Below are positions 8,593 to 16,907 of a stretch of DNA of 62,818 nt, in pieces; the stretch's first letter is position 1; each line of letters opens with the position of its first letter. The stretch lies in contig JAGAQU010000055.1 of NCBI GenBank assembly GCA_017622575.1, forward strand, positions 1 through 62,818, given 5' to 3'. Under the pieces are notes generated by a model. It was not told the DNA's origin, searched no databases, and was given only the letters and a program-made list of their open reading frames with translations. A program made the position numbers and the translations under genes. Origin of the DNA: Lachnospiraceae bacterium. GTDB lineage: Bacteria > Bacillota > Clostridia > Lachnospirales > Lachnospiraceae.

Positions 8593-8638
8593 AATCTCCT
8601 GTTTATACTAAGAAAAAATTCAGTAAAAACAGGAGATT
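8593..8638 (+). terminator. Hairpin ending the pse operon; 3' arm is the ribosome binding site of the next gene
   Basis: A perfect 12-bp inverted repeat (8593-8604 and 8627-8638, loop 22 nt) is followed by ATTTTT and then the ATG of the DUF3892 gene. It has the form of an intrinsic terminator for pseG. The 3' arm contains CAGGAG, the only good Shine-Dalgarno for the next gene, so in read-through RNA the site would be paired. A TATACT element lies at 8604-8609, at the edge of the loop; a transcript starting from it would lack the 5' arm. Confidence 0.65.
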
Positions 8639-8644
8639 ATTTTT

Positions 8645-8947
8645 ATGAATAACGAAAATAGAACCTCTTCTCTTCCGAAGGCCGCTTTGGATGAGATCCC
8701 CACGCCGGATCCCGATGCCGTTTCCATCACCGGCCTCGTGAAATCAAGAGGTCGCATTTCCGGCTACCAGTTATCCGATGACCGAATCGTCAGCCGGGAA
8801 GAAGGTGTATCTCTTGCAAAAGCAGGCAAGATCAAAGGCGTAGGGGTTGCCCACAAGAAGGAAACCGAATATCTGAAATCCATCCCGGACGATTCCGAAA
8901 ATAATAATCTGGCTTCTCTTCCTACCGTGAAGACGTCTGCATTTTAA
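8645..8947 (+). CDS. DUF3892 domain small protein
   Basis: A 100-residue soluble protein. Residues about 26-95 match the DUF3892 pattern: I-T-G-L-V-K, a Y-Q-L-S-D-D-R strand, S-R-E-E-G-V-S-L-A-K-A-G-K-I-K-G-V and a tail with N-N-L-A-S-L-P-T. The family is common in Firmicutes and has no established function to my knowledge. It follows the pse operon by 80 nt, but the intervening hairpin suggests separate control. A bidirectional terminator follows immediately. Confidence 0.8.
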   Translation: MNNENRTSSLPKAALDEIPTPDPDAVSITGLVKSRGRISGYQLSDDRIVSREEGVSLAKAGKIKGVGVAHKKETEYLKSIPDDSENNNLASLPTVKTSAF

Positions 8948-8948
8948 G

Positions 8949-8978
8949 AAAAAGGCTACGCATATGCGCAGCCTTTTT
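8949..8978. terminator. Bidirectional intrinsic terminator
   Basis: Stem AAAAAGGCT (8949-8957) with AGCCTTTTT (8970-8978), with an inner CGCAT/ATGCG extension. A-rich on one side and T-rich on the other, it serves both the DUF3892 gene (plus) and the Rpn gene (minus), which converge here. Confidence 0.85.
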
Positions 8979-8981
8979 AAA

Positions 8982-9710
8982 TTATTTATCAATTATTTTC
9001 TTTGCCTCTTCATACTGCTGAACGGAAGAGCCCAATACAGAACACGCTTCTTCTAATGGGAGGTTAAGATTTTTTATTAAATTTTCTACAGAACTTACCA
9101 GGGAACTGGCTTTGCCTTCGTTAAACTTTTCCCGTTCAATCATTCGTAAGGTCATATACTCTTCCTCCCATCCTTTATTTTTCCTGGTGTCTTCCACTTC
9201 ACTCTCCAACTCCCTTGTGAAGCTGTCAACCGGTATCCCGTTTGCTATATACAAAAGGAAATTCTTTAATTCTTCATCCACATCATCCATATCCGATACA
9301 GGATTTAAAAATACTTTTGTTGTTTCATCCCTCAGATGAAGCGATGTATCCTGAATACACAGATTTTCAAATGTGTAGATATGTCTTCCCTTTCCGAAAA
9401 TATCCTTTGCGCAGATAAAAATGACATAGCTCTTATTGAGTTTGTTAAAATCATCACCCTTCAGGATCAGGTTCAGGTCGATCATGCCCTGATAATAACG
9501 GCTTCTTTTCGGAAGATTTCCCGGGTTTGCTGCCTGCATTTCCACATTGTAAACCATATGTCTGTCATCCTCAATATAGACATCCAGTCTCACACTTCGT
9601 GCATCCACTGCATGATCTATGGTCTTCTGCTCCTCGGGATAATCTATATGATCGATCCTGACATCCAGAATCACTTCCAGTAACTGCTTGCAAAGCTTCC
9701 GATTCCGCAT
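8982..9710 (-). CDS. Rpn family PD-(D/E)XK nuclease, apparently N-terminally truncated
   Basis: A 242-residue member of the Rpn/PDDEXK_2 family (recombination-promoting nuclease/putative transposase). The catalytic core is visible: R-L-D-V at about residue 41 and V-E-M-Q about 15 residues later, then R-S-R-Y-Y-Q and a Y-V-I-F-I-C strand. Family members usually have 20-30 extra residues with a D-D-x-M-F-x-x-V-M motif before R-N-R-K-L-C; here the frame opens only 11 codons before this ATG and that motif is absent. The AAGGGG before the ATG is too close to be a good ribosome binding site. It may be a decaying copy. The C-terminal helical tail is typical. Confidence 0.7.
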   Translation of the reverse strand: MRNRKLCKQLLEVILDVRIDHIDYPEEQKTIDHAVDARSVRLDVYIEDDRHMVYNVEMQAANPGNLPKRSRYYQGMIDLNLILKGDDFNKLNKSYVIFICAKDIFGKGRHIYTFENLCIQDTSLHLRDETTKVFLNPVSDMDDVDEELKNFLLYIANGIPVDSFTRELESEVEDTRKNKGWEEEYMTLRMIEREKFNEGKASSLVSSVENLIKNLNLPLEEACSVLGSSVQQYEEAKKIIDK

Positions 9711-9949
9711 CCCCTTCCGGGAACCATGAACGTGCTCCAGATATCAGAAATATATTAGCACGCTAGTTGTTATTTACCTTAACAGAACCATGGTGTAAGC
9801 GCAACGGTTTTTATTAATTTTTCATTTATCAAAAAATGTTATTATCAAACTGCACAAAGCAAATTCCCCCAGTGTTTATCAAACTTTCCAGAATTCCATC
9901 CTGCTATTTAAGCAAAAATAAGATGAATTTTCGTCATCTTTATCTTCCA
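9711..9949. other. AT-rich intergenic region, no gene seen
   Basis: A 239-nt gap between the Rpn gene and the ATP-grasp gene. Apart from the terminator-like hairpin at 9920-9940, I see no gene or repeat. The degraded 5' end of the Rpn gene may extend into its left part. Confidence 0.5.
9920..9940 (-). terminator. Terminator of the ATP-grasp gene
   Basis: Seven-bp stem AAGATGA/TCATCTT with a seven-base loop, followed on the minus strand by ATTTTTG, ten bases past the stop codon of the ATP-grasp gene. Confidence 0.5.
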
Positions 9950-11179
9950 TCAAAAGAACATTCTCTTTATTTCCTCAGCACACAGAGCTAACTCTTTCTG
10001 ATCATCGCCCTCCAGAATAAAATATCCTCTTCCCATCAGAGAATGCCCGTCAGATACGGGTTGCAAAATCTCTCCTTCTTTTATGCGGCATTCCCACTCT
10101 GTCAAAGAAATTTTCAAAAGACCTTTCCCACTTTTGTTCTGCAATTCCTTTATCGTCCGCTCTATCTGTGCCTGATCCGGTAGCTGCTTTACTTCCCCCT
10201 GCATATCAAAGTAATGGATCATCATGGATTTTGTCTGCTTCGGCACAAAACAGAAAGGCTTTCCCATGCGATATTTGATGTATTCCTCTGCCACATCCAC
10301 ACCGGTGCACAAGGGCGTAAACAGGTTATGAAGATTATGGCCGGAAGGTCTTGCCGACAGCTCGATTACAAAAGGGCCATCCTCGCCTCGAATAAGATCT
10401 GCATGGAGGAGACATTCCCTTAATCCAAGGCAGGCTGTCACCCTTTGCATATATACTTTTACCTGTTCATAAAAAGGATCCGCAGGCTGCACAGAAAAAT
10501 ATGCTACCGCCTGTCTTGCAGGAGGAGGGGTATTCCTTTTATAGCGGAGCAGCACCATCTGAAAATCGCTGCCCACCATGGCACCGTCCACACCATATTC
10601 TTCACCCTCTATACATTCCTCCAACACATAAGATTCCCCTTCCGCTTCTTGAAGCGCCCGTTCCAGTTCTTCCCGCCGGTTCAGCATATGAATTCCTCTG
10701 CTCCCGGAGCCAAATCTTGGTTTCAAAATAGCAGGAAAAGCAAGAGACAGTTCCCCATTCACCAATTTCTCTGCCAAAACATCATTGGGCGTTTCATCTC
10801 CTAAATGATTTCCCACACCATAACAGTGGCAGCTCCGTAATCCCTGCTCAAAAAGTGTTTTGTGAAAGCTGTATTTGTCTGTGCAGAGAACTGCCATCTC
10901 TTTGCTGATCCCGGGTAGCGTCAGGGCATCATTTACCGCTCCGATAGTGGTCAGGTATCTACCGATCGGCACTGTCAGCACAAAGGCAGCTTTTTCCTCC
11001 CTAAGCGCCTTTATGGTTTCTTCTTCATCCGAAATATCAACCACAAGAGCCTTATCTGCTGCCGACAAGCCTGGCGCTTTCCCGTTACCGTCCAGTGCCA
11101 CTACAGTAAGGCCGTATTCATGTGCTTTTTCTATTGTGTGAAGTGCCTCCTCACTGGCACCGATGATTGCTGTTTTCAT
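9950..11179 (-). CDS. ATP-grasp carboxylate-amine ligase-like protein
   Basis: A 409-residue protein with an N-terminal Rossmann-like preATP-grasp domain (residues 1-100) and an ATP-grasp domain (about 110-300), seen as F-P-A-I-L-K-P-R-F-G-S-G-S-R-G, V-L-E-E-C-I-E-G-E-E-Y-G-V-D and F-V-I-E-L-S-A-R-P-S-G-H. These are nucleotide-binding and Mg-binding segments of the carbamoyl-phosphate synthetase/D-Ala ligase superfamily. It should join a carboxylate to an amine through an acyl phosphate; the substrates cannot be predicted. It lies 18 nt after the AAA ATPase gene with its own GAAAGGA site, so the two are probably cotranscribed. Confidence 0.82.
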   Translation of the reverse strand: MKTAIIGASEEALHTIEKAHEYGLTVVALDGNGKAPGLSAADKALVVDISDEEETIKALREEKAAFVLTVPIGRYLTTIGAVNDALTLPGISKEMAVLCTDKYSFHKTLFEQGLRSCHCYGVGNHLGDETPNDVLAEKLVNGELSLAFPAILKPRFGSGSRGIHMLNRREELERALQEAEGESYVLEECIEGEEYGVDGAMVGSDFQMVLLRYKRNTPPPARQAVAYFSVQPADPFYEQVKVYMQRVTACLGLRECLLHADLIRGEDGPFVIELSARPSGHNLHNLFTPLCTGVDVAEEYIKYRMGKPFCFVPKQTKSMMIHYFDMQGEVKQLPDQAQIERTIKELQNKSGKGLLKISLTEWECRIKEGEILQPVSDGHSLMGRGYFILEGDDQKELALCAEEIKRMFF

Positions 11180-11197
11180 TTTATTGATGTCTTCCTT

Positions 11198-12490
11198 TCA
11201 TAAGCAAAATACCGCGTATAATGGTATCGACCAGATATCATTTTCATTGCCAAAATTCTTCATAGAAAAACGGATGGCGCGATATGGATGATATTTTGAA
11301 ACAAATTGAGATAAGCTTTTGGAGCGGACATGTTCTCCCTTTTTTACTTCTATAGCATATACTCTCTGATCCTTTACAATCACAAAATCAAGCTCTGCTG
11401 AATATTCACTGGTCCAATAGTATAAATCATATCCATTTGCTTTCAATTGGGACGCAACATAATTCTCCATCAATGCTCCCAAAAAAGTATTTCCTTCACC
11501 GGACAAAATAATATGATGGGGCAACCCCGACTTCATAGTCAAAATGCCCACATCACTCATATATAGTTTAAAAGAAGATAAATCTGTATATACCGGTATG
11601 GGTTCAAATCCATGCTCAACCCTTTGGCATTTAATCACAATTCCGGCTAGGTTCAACCATTCAATGGATACTCCAAAAATAGCTGTTGTTCCACCCTTTT
11701 GCACAACCTTATATTGAAATTTTTTATTTTCCTTAGCAAGCTGTGCCGGAATCGAATTGTAACAGGCACGTATTTTTACACTGTCTGTATTAGATGCATA
11801 TTTAGCCATATCCGCAATATAGTTATCAACAATTTCGCTTTGGACTGATGATGCATCCAGAAATTTCCCTGTATCGAGAAAAGTATTTACTGCTGCCGGC
11901 ATGCCTCCCACAATCAAAAACTGGCGAAGATATTCTATCGCCTCTGTGTGCAGCCCTTCCGGCAAAGCAGTCATAGTATGAAAACTATCTCTTATCTGAA
12001 CGGCAATGAATTCTTTTCCAAATGCCCAGAGAAATTCCTCAAAATCCATTGGAAACAATTCTATTGTCTCTACCTTTCCCACCGGAAAAGAATATTGATT
12101 TCTGTTAATGGCAACCCCCAGAAGACTTCCTGCTGCCGTGATATGATACTCCGGCGTTTCTTCGCAAAAATATTTCAACGACGTCAATGCCTTTTCACAG
12201 GATTGAATTTCATCCAAAATAATAAGGGTTTCTTCCGGAATAATTCTTTCCCCTGCCACAGCTTCCAAAAAGCGTAAAATTCTTTCCGGTTCCAGATTCT
12301 CCTCAAAATAAGCTCTGACCTCTCTGCTGATCTCCAAATTCACATACACTGTGTTTTTGTAATATTTTTCCCCAAATTCTCTCAGCAAATAGGTTTTTCC
12401 AACTTGTCTGGCACCATTTAAAATAAGTGGTTTTCTGTCTTTCGTCTTATTTTTCCACTGTAATAGTTTTTCTTCTATCTTCCTCTTCAT
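11198..12490 (-). CDS. AAA ATPase with DUF4143 domain
   Basis: A 430-residue P-loop protein. Walker A is G-A-R-Q-V-G-K-T (about residues 26-33) and Walker B is L-I-I-L-D-E-I-Q. The C-terminal DUF4143 region has the PD-(D/E)XK-like pattern E-L-D-F-V-I followed by A-I-E-V-K-K-G. Such genes are very common and often mobile in anaerobic Firmicutes and archaea; their role is unknown, with a link to DNA or toxin-antitoxin-like functions only suggested. The base composition is more AT-rich than the neighbours, as expected for a transferred gene. The ATP-grasp gene follows closely. Confidence 0.87.
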   Translation of the reverse strand: MKRKIEEKLLQWKNKTKDRKPLILNGARQVGKTYLLREFGEKYYKNTVYVNLEISREVRAYFEENLEPERILRFLEAVAGERIIPEETLIILDEIQSCEKALTSLKYFCEETPEYHITAAGSLLGVAINRNQYSFPVGKVETIELFPMDFEEFLWAFGKEFIAVQIRDSFHTMTALPEGLHTEAIEYLRQFLIVGGMPAAVNTFLDTGKFLDASSVQSEIVDNYIADMAKYASNTDSVKIRACYNSIPAQLAKENKKFQYKVVQKGGTTAIFGVSIEWLNLAGIVIKCQRVEHGFEPIPVYTDLSSFKLYMSDVGILTMKSGLPHHIILSGEGNTFLGALMENYVASQLKANGYDLYYWTSEYSAELDFVIVKDQRVYAIEVKKGEHVRSKSLSQFVSKYHPYRAIRFSMKNFGNENDIWSIPLYAVFCL

Positions 12491-12550
12491 AATGGAACCT
12501 CATATAAATATTTTTCTGATTCTACTTATATAATTGCCCATTTTGACATT

Positions 12551-12592
12551 TAAGTCAAGAAAAATCAAAGTATTCTGATTTTTCTTGACTTA
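12551..12592 (-). terminator. Terminator of the polyphosphate:AMP phosphotransferase gene
   Basis: A perfect 17-bp stem (12551-12567 with 12576-12592), rich in A and T with a C-A-A-G core and an 8-nt loop. It lies just beyond the stop of the phosphotransferase gene and upstream of the AAA ATPase. Symmetric A and T tracts allow function in either direction. Confidence 0.75.
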
Positions 12593-12605
12593 AAAATAAT
12601 CTCTA

Positions 12606-14078
12606 TTATTTCAACACTTTCTCCAGTTCTTCTATGACAATCTTAAGTGCCTTAATTCTTGCATACTTCTTGTCAACAGATTCCAGGATATGCCAGGGTG
12701 CAAAGGTGGTGCTTGTCTTCTGGATCATCTCATTGACAGCCACCTCATACTCATCCCATTTTTCGCGGTTGCGCCAGTCCTCATCCGTGATCTTCCACTG
12801 CTTCTCCGGTGTGTTCTGGCGGTCGGTAAAGCGGGCAAGCTGGGTATCCTTATCGATCTGTACCCAGAATTTGATGATAACGGCGCCCCAGTCATGAAGC
12901 TCCTTCTCAAATTCGTTCATCTCATTGTAGGCGCGCTTCCAGTCATTCTCGCTGCAGAAGCCCTCGAGGCGCTCCACCATCACGCGTCCATACCAGCTTC
13001 TGTCAAAGATGGCAATATGTCCCGTCTTCGGGAGACGCATCCAGAAACGCCACAGATAATGTCTTGCCTTCTCATGAGGCTCCGGACTTGCAATGGGCTG
13101 TACCTCAAAGCCCCGGGGATCCAGTGCTTCCGTGATACGCTTGATATTGCCGCCCTTTCCTGCTGCATCCCAGCCTTCATAAACTATAACTACCGGCACT
13201 TTTTTCCGATACAGTCTGTTGTGCAGCTCTTTCAGATGATTCTGAAGCTTGGTAAGCTGTTCTTTATATTCCTCATCGGAAAGGCTTTTATTCTCAAGGG
13301 GAATCTCAGAGAGCTTCGGCACCTTCTCAAGGGGAAATACATTTTGAAGAAGGGGTACCGCCAGACTCTGATTCTGCAGTGCGATCTCTATCCCTTGTGT
13401 CAGTATTTCAAGTGCCTGCAGTTCTGCCCATTTTTTTGACTTGGCATCGATCACATACCATGGTGCGGATGGATTATTGGTATCCTCCATATAGCGGTCA
13501 AATACCTCCAGGCATTTACCATAATGCTTATTCTGCCACTTGTCGTTTTCACTGACACGCCATCTGGTGTCAATTTCTTCCACGAGATCCTCTATCCTCT
13601 TTTTCTGCTCCTTCTCGCTGATATGGCAGAAAAATTTCATGACAAGATACCCGTTGTCGGTGAGCTGCCGTTCAAAGCGCCTGATGCTGTCGATACGTTG
13701 CTCGTAGGTCTTCTGATCCATCTCTCCGTGAACGCGGTTTCTTGTGACTTCGTCCATCCAGCCGGAGTCCAGAAACATAAATTTTCCTGCCTCCGGTATT
13801 TTCGTAAAGTAACGGCAAAGAAAAGGCTTTCTTTTTTCCTCCTCTGTGGGCTGATCCATAGGTGCCACCTTAAAAAATCTGGGATCGATATTCCGGATCA
13901 TCTGGCCGATCACGCTTCCCTTTCCGGCAGTCCCCCAGCCTTCCACAAGCACCAGAACGGGAAGCTTGTGTTCCTTGATCAGTGTCTGCTGTCCGGCAAG
14001 CTTTTCCCTTGCAGCCTTTAATCTTGCCTTCAATTCTTCCTCTCCCGGTCTTTCCGGAAAAATGACATTCTTTAACAT
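12606..14078 (-). CDS. pap: Polyphosphate:AMP phosphotransferase (two-domain PPK2)
   Basis: A 490-residue class II PPK2 enzyme that transfers phosphate from polyphosphate to AMP, giving ADP. Two tandem PPK2 domains are visible. The N-terminal one has G-W-G-T-A-G-K-G but D-S-G-W-M-D-E in place of the usual lid motif. The C-terminal one has the intact E-G-W-D-A-A-G-K-G-G and D-R-S-W-Y-G-R, so it is presumably the catalytic half. The ATG at 14078 is chosen because GGGGGT lies 7 nt upstream; a GTG nine codons earlier is also in frame. It precedes glycogen phosphorylase on the same strand with a terminator between them, which groups reserve-polymer functions. Confidence 0.88.
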   Translation of the reverse strand: MLKNVIFPERPGEEELKARLKAAREKLAGQQTLIKEHKLPVLVLVEGWGTAGKGSVIGQMIRNIDPRFFKVAPMDQPTEEEKRKPFLCRYFTKIPEAGKFMFLDSGWMDEVTRNRVHGEMDQKTYEQRIDSIRRFERQLTDNGYLVMKFFCHISEKEQKKRIEDLVEEIDTRWRVSENDKWQNKHYGKCLEVFDRYMEDTNNPSAPWYVIDAKSKKWAELQALEILTQGIEIALQNQSLAVPLLQNVFPLEKVPKLSEIPLENKSLSDEEYKEQLTKLQNHLKELHNRLYRKKVPVVIVYEGWDAAGKGGNIKRITEALDPRGFEVQPIASPEPHEKARHYLWRFWMRLPKTGHIAIFDRSWYGRVMVERLEGFCSENDWKRAYNEMNEFEKELHDWGAVIIKFWVQIDKDTQLARFTDRQNTPEKQWKITDEDWRNREKWDEYEVAVNEMIQKTSTTFAPWHILESVDKKYARIKALKIVIEELEKVLK

Positions 14079-14212
14079 AACAATACCCCCAATTCTTCTT
14101 TTCACTCATACAATATGATGCCGTTTTTTCCCTCTTCTCTTATGTTTATCATACCCTATTTGGTGCTTTTTCACAACGCATTTTCAACAGCATGAACCAC
14201 TAAATACGTACG

Positions 14213-14247
14213 CAAAAGAGGCAGTGCCAAACGGCTCTGCCTCTTTC
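14213..14247 (-). terminator. Terminator of glycogen phosphorylase
   Basis: Stem AAAGAGGCAG/CTGCCTCTTT, extended by GCC/GGC across a single mismatch, beginning about 24 nt after the glgP stop codon. The T tract is short. Confidence 0.65.
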
Positions 14248-14270
14248 TCGTATCTATAGCATTTTATTAC

Positions 14271-16757
14271 TTATTTTGTTTTATTAGGAAGTACCACCTT
14301 ATCCAGATGCCAGATCTCATCCACATATTCCTGAATGGTTCTGTCAGAGGTAAACTTGCCGCTGCATGCCACATTTAAGATTGCGCTCTTTGCCCATCTC
14401 TTTTCATCACGATAAGCAGCTTCCACTCTCTTCTGCGCCTCCGCATAGGACTTAAAATCCTTTAAGATGAAGTAGGTATCTGCCTTAGCTGTGCTTAACG
14501 TATTGAGCAGGGAATTGTAAAGTGTCCTGAACCTGTCGGGATCATTAGGAGCATAGGTACCGTTGATCAGCTGCATCAGGACTCTTCTGATATCCGGATC
14601 ATTGTTGAAAATCTCCATGGGATCATATCCGCCGAAGTTTTCATATCGAATGACTTCATCGGAAGAGAGTCCGAAGATGAAGGCATTCTCCTCGCCAACC
14701 TCCTCAACGATCTCCACATTGGCGCCATCCATGGTTCCCAGAGTCAATGCACCGTTTAACATGAACTTCATGTTACCGGTACCGGAAGCTTCCTTACTTG
14801 CTGTTGAAATCTGTTCGGATACATCGGCCGCCGCAAAGATGAGCTCCGCGTTGGAAACTCTGTAGTTTTCGATAAATACAACCTTGATCTTGCCGTTAAT
14901 GGCAGGGTCATTATTTACCACATCCGCCACGGAATTGATCAGCTTGATGGTCATCTTGGCATTGTAATAGCCTGCTGCCGCTTTCGCGCCAAAGATAAAG
15001 GTTCTGGGATAGAAATCCATCTCCGGGTTATCCTTCAGCTGATTATATAAGTACATAACATGAAGGATATTGAGGAGCTGACGCTTGTATTCATGAAGTC
15101 TCTTAACCTGTACATCAAAGATGGAGCGAGGATTTACTTCAATTCCGTTGTGCTCTAAAATGTACTTGGCAAGACGGACCTTATTCTGATATTTGATATT
15201 CATGAACTCCTGCTGCGCTTTTTCGTCATCCGCATAAACCTTCAGCTTGTTGATCTTGGGAAGATCTGTGATCCAATCATCCCCCACATGAGCTGTTACC
15301 CAGTCTGCAAGGAGCGGATTGCCATGGAGTAGGAATCGTCTCTGTGTGATACCGTTGGTCTTATTATTAAACTTCTCGGGCATCATCTCATAGAAATCCT
15401 TTAATTCCTGCTTTTTCAGGATCTCTGTGTGAAGTCTTGCAACACCGTTTACGGAATAACCCGCAGCAATGGCAAGGTGTGCCATCTTAACCTGACCGTC
15501 ATAGATGATAGCCATTTTGCGGATCTTATCCTGATTACCCGGATACATCTGCTGGATTCTCTGGATAAATCTGCGGTTGATTTCCTCAATAATCTGATAA
15601 ATTCTGGGAAGCAGCCTTGAGAACAGCTCAATGGGCCATTTTTCCAATGCTTCCGACATAATGGTGTGATTGGTATAAGCACAGGTTTTGGTTGTAACCT
15701 CCCATGCCTCATCCCAGGTAAGATAATATTCATCCATGAGGATTCTCATCAGTTCAGCCACAGCTACCGTAGGATGGGTGTCATTCAACTGGAAAGTCAC
15801 TTTCTCATGGAATTTGCGAATGTCATCATGCTTACGCATATACTTGGCAACTGCCTCCTGAACGGAAGCGGAGATAAAGAAGTACTGCTGCTTTAATCGG
15901 AGTTCCTTGCCTGCATAGTGATTATCGTTGGGATAAAGTACTTCCACAATATTTCTTGCCAGATTTTCCTGTTCTACTGCTTTCTGGTACTCCCCTTTGT
16001 CAAAGGAATCCAGCTGGAAGCATTCAACAGCCTCTGCATCCCAGATACGAAGCGTGTTTACGATTCCGTTGCCATAACCAACGATCGGAAGATCATAGGG
16101 AATCGCTCTTACGCTCTGATAGCCTTCCTGAACGAAATTGCTTCTTCCGTTTTCATCCACATGTACATTGACATAGCCACCAAATTTTACTGTCTTGGCA
16201 TATTCCGGTCTTCTCAGTTCAAAAGGATTGCCGTCTGCAAGCCAGTTGTCAGGCACCTCCACCTGATAACCATCTCTGATCTCCTGCTTGAACATACCGT
16301 AGCGGTATCTGATGCCACAGCCGTAAGCTGCATAGCCCAAGGTTGCAAGGGAATCAAGAAAGCACGCAGCCAGTCTTCCAAGACCGCCGTTTCCAAGCGC
16401 TGCATCAGGTTCCTGATCCTCAATTACATTGAGATCAAGTCCCAATTCATCAAGTGCTTCCTTCACCGGTTTATATGCCTGTAAATTGATAATGTTATTG
16501 CCAAGTGCACGACCCATCAAAAACTCCATGGACATATAATAAACTGTCTTGGGATCCTGCTTTTCAAATCCCTGCTGAGTCGTCATCCATTTGTCGACTA
16601 CTGCATCCTTGATTGCATAAGCAACTGCCTGAAAAATCTGTTGCGGCGTTGCTTCCTCCAGTGTTTTTCTATACAAGGTTTTCACGTTGTACAACACACT
16701 TCTCTTAAACAGATCTTTGTCAAAGTTAAGTGTCTGCGGCGTAGATTTTTTTGCCAT
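14271..16757 (-). CDS. glgP: Glycogen/starch/alpha-glucan phosphorylase
   Basis: An 828-residue GT35 enzyme that releases glucose 1-phosphate from alpha-1,4-glucans using PLP. The PLP site E-A-S-G-T-G-N-M-K-F-M-L-N-G lies at about residue 670, and N-G-G-L-G-R-L-A and K-R-L-H-E-Y-K-R-Q are also present. Length and motifs match full-size bacterial phosphorylases. The start is the second of two adjacent ATGs at 16757, 6 nt after GGAGGAG; the in-frame GTG at 16772 overlaps the ribosome binding site. It is a single gene with terminators on both sides. Confidence 0.95.
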   Translation of the reverse strand: MAKKSTPQTLNFDKDLFKRSVLYNVKTLYRKTLEEATPQQIFQAVAYAIKDAVVDKWMTTQQGFEKQDPKTVYYMSMEFLMGRALGNNIINLQAYKPVKEALDELGLDLNVIEDQEPDAALGNGGLGRLAACFLDSLATLGYAAYGCGIRYRYGMFKQEIRDGYQVEVPDNWLADGNPFELRRPEYAKTVKFGGYVNVHVDENGRSNFVQEGYQSVRAIPYDLPIVGYGNGIVNTLRIWDAEAVECFQLDSFDKGEYQKAVEQENLARNIVEVLYPNDNHYAGKELRLKQQYFFISASVQEAVAKYMRKHDDIRKFHEKVTFQLNDTHPTVAVAELMRILMDEYYLTWDEAWEVTTKTCAYTNHTIMSEALEKWPIELFSRLLPRIYQIIEEINRRFIQRIQQMYPGNQDKIRKMAIIYDGQVKMAHLAIAAGYSVNGVARLHTEILKKQELKDFYEMMPEKFNNKTNGITQRRFLLHGNPLLADWVTAHVGDDWITDLPKINKLKVYADDEKAQQEFMNIKYQNKVRLAKYILEHNGIEVNPRSIFDVQVKRLHEYKRQLLNILHVMYLYNQLKDNPEMDFYPRTFIFGAKAAAGYYNAKMTIKLINSVADVVNNDPAINGKIKVVFIENYRVSNAELIFAAADVSEQISTASKEASGTGNMKFMLNGALTLGTMDGANVEIVEEVGEENAFIFGLSSDEVIRYENFGGYDPMEIFNNDPDIRRVLMQLINGTYAPNDPDRFRTLYNSLLNTLSTAKADTYFILKDFKSYAEAQKRVEAAYRDEKRWAKSAILNVACSGKFTSDRTIQEYVDEIWHLDKVVLPNKTK

Positions 16758-16852
16758 CATTTTCTCCTCCACTCGTTGATAACTATGTATGCCATTTATT
16801 TACAATTTTACACACGTTTTAAGCCATTATACTACAGGAAAAAATAAATCAC

Positions 16853-16888
16853 AAGGCGCAGATGCTCCCAAATGGCACCTGCGCCTCA
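16853..16888 (-). terminator. Terminator of ileS
   Basis: GGCGCAG/CTGCGCC stem extended by a G-U pair and TGC/GCA on the minus-strand RNA, followed by a T-rich tract with a run of six T. It starts about 20 nt after the ileS stop. Confidence 0.75.
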
Positions 16889-16907
16889 AATTTGACCTAT
16901 ATTTTAC

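Noticed and set aside
8982..9710. Active transposon
   Set aside because: Although the family is sometimes named putative transposase, there are no terminal repeats, no target duplication and the N-terminus is incomplete.
12551..12592. Terminal inverted repeat of an insertion sequence
   Set aside because: The arms are adjacent with an 8-nt loop and flanking A/T tracts, as in a terminator; no transposase or target duplication is present.
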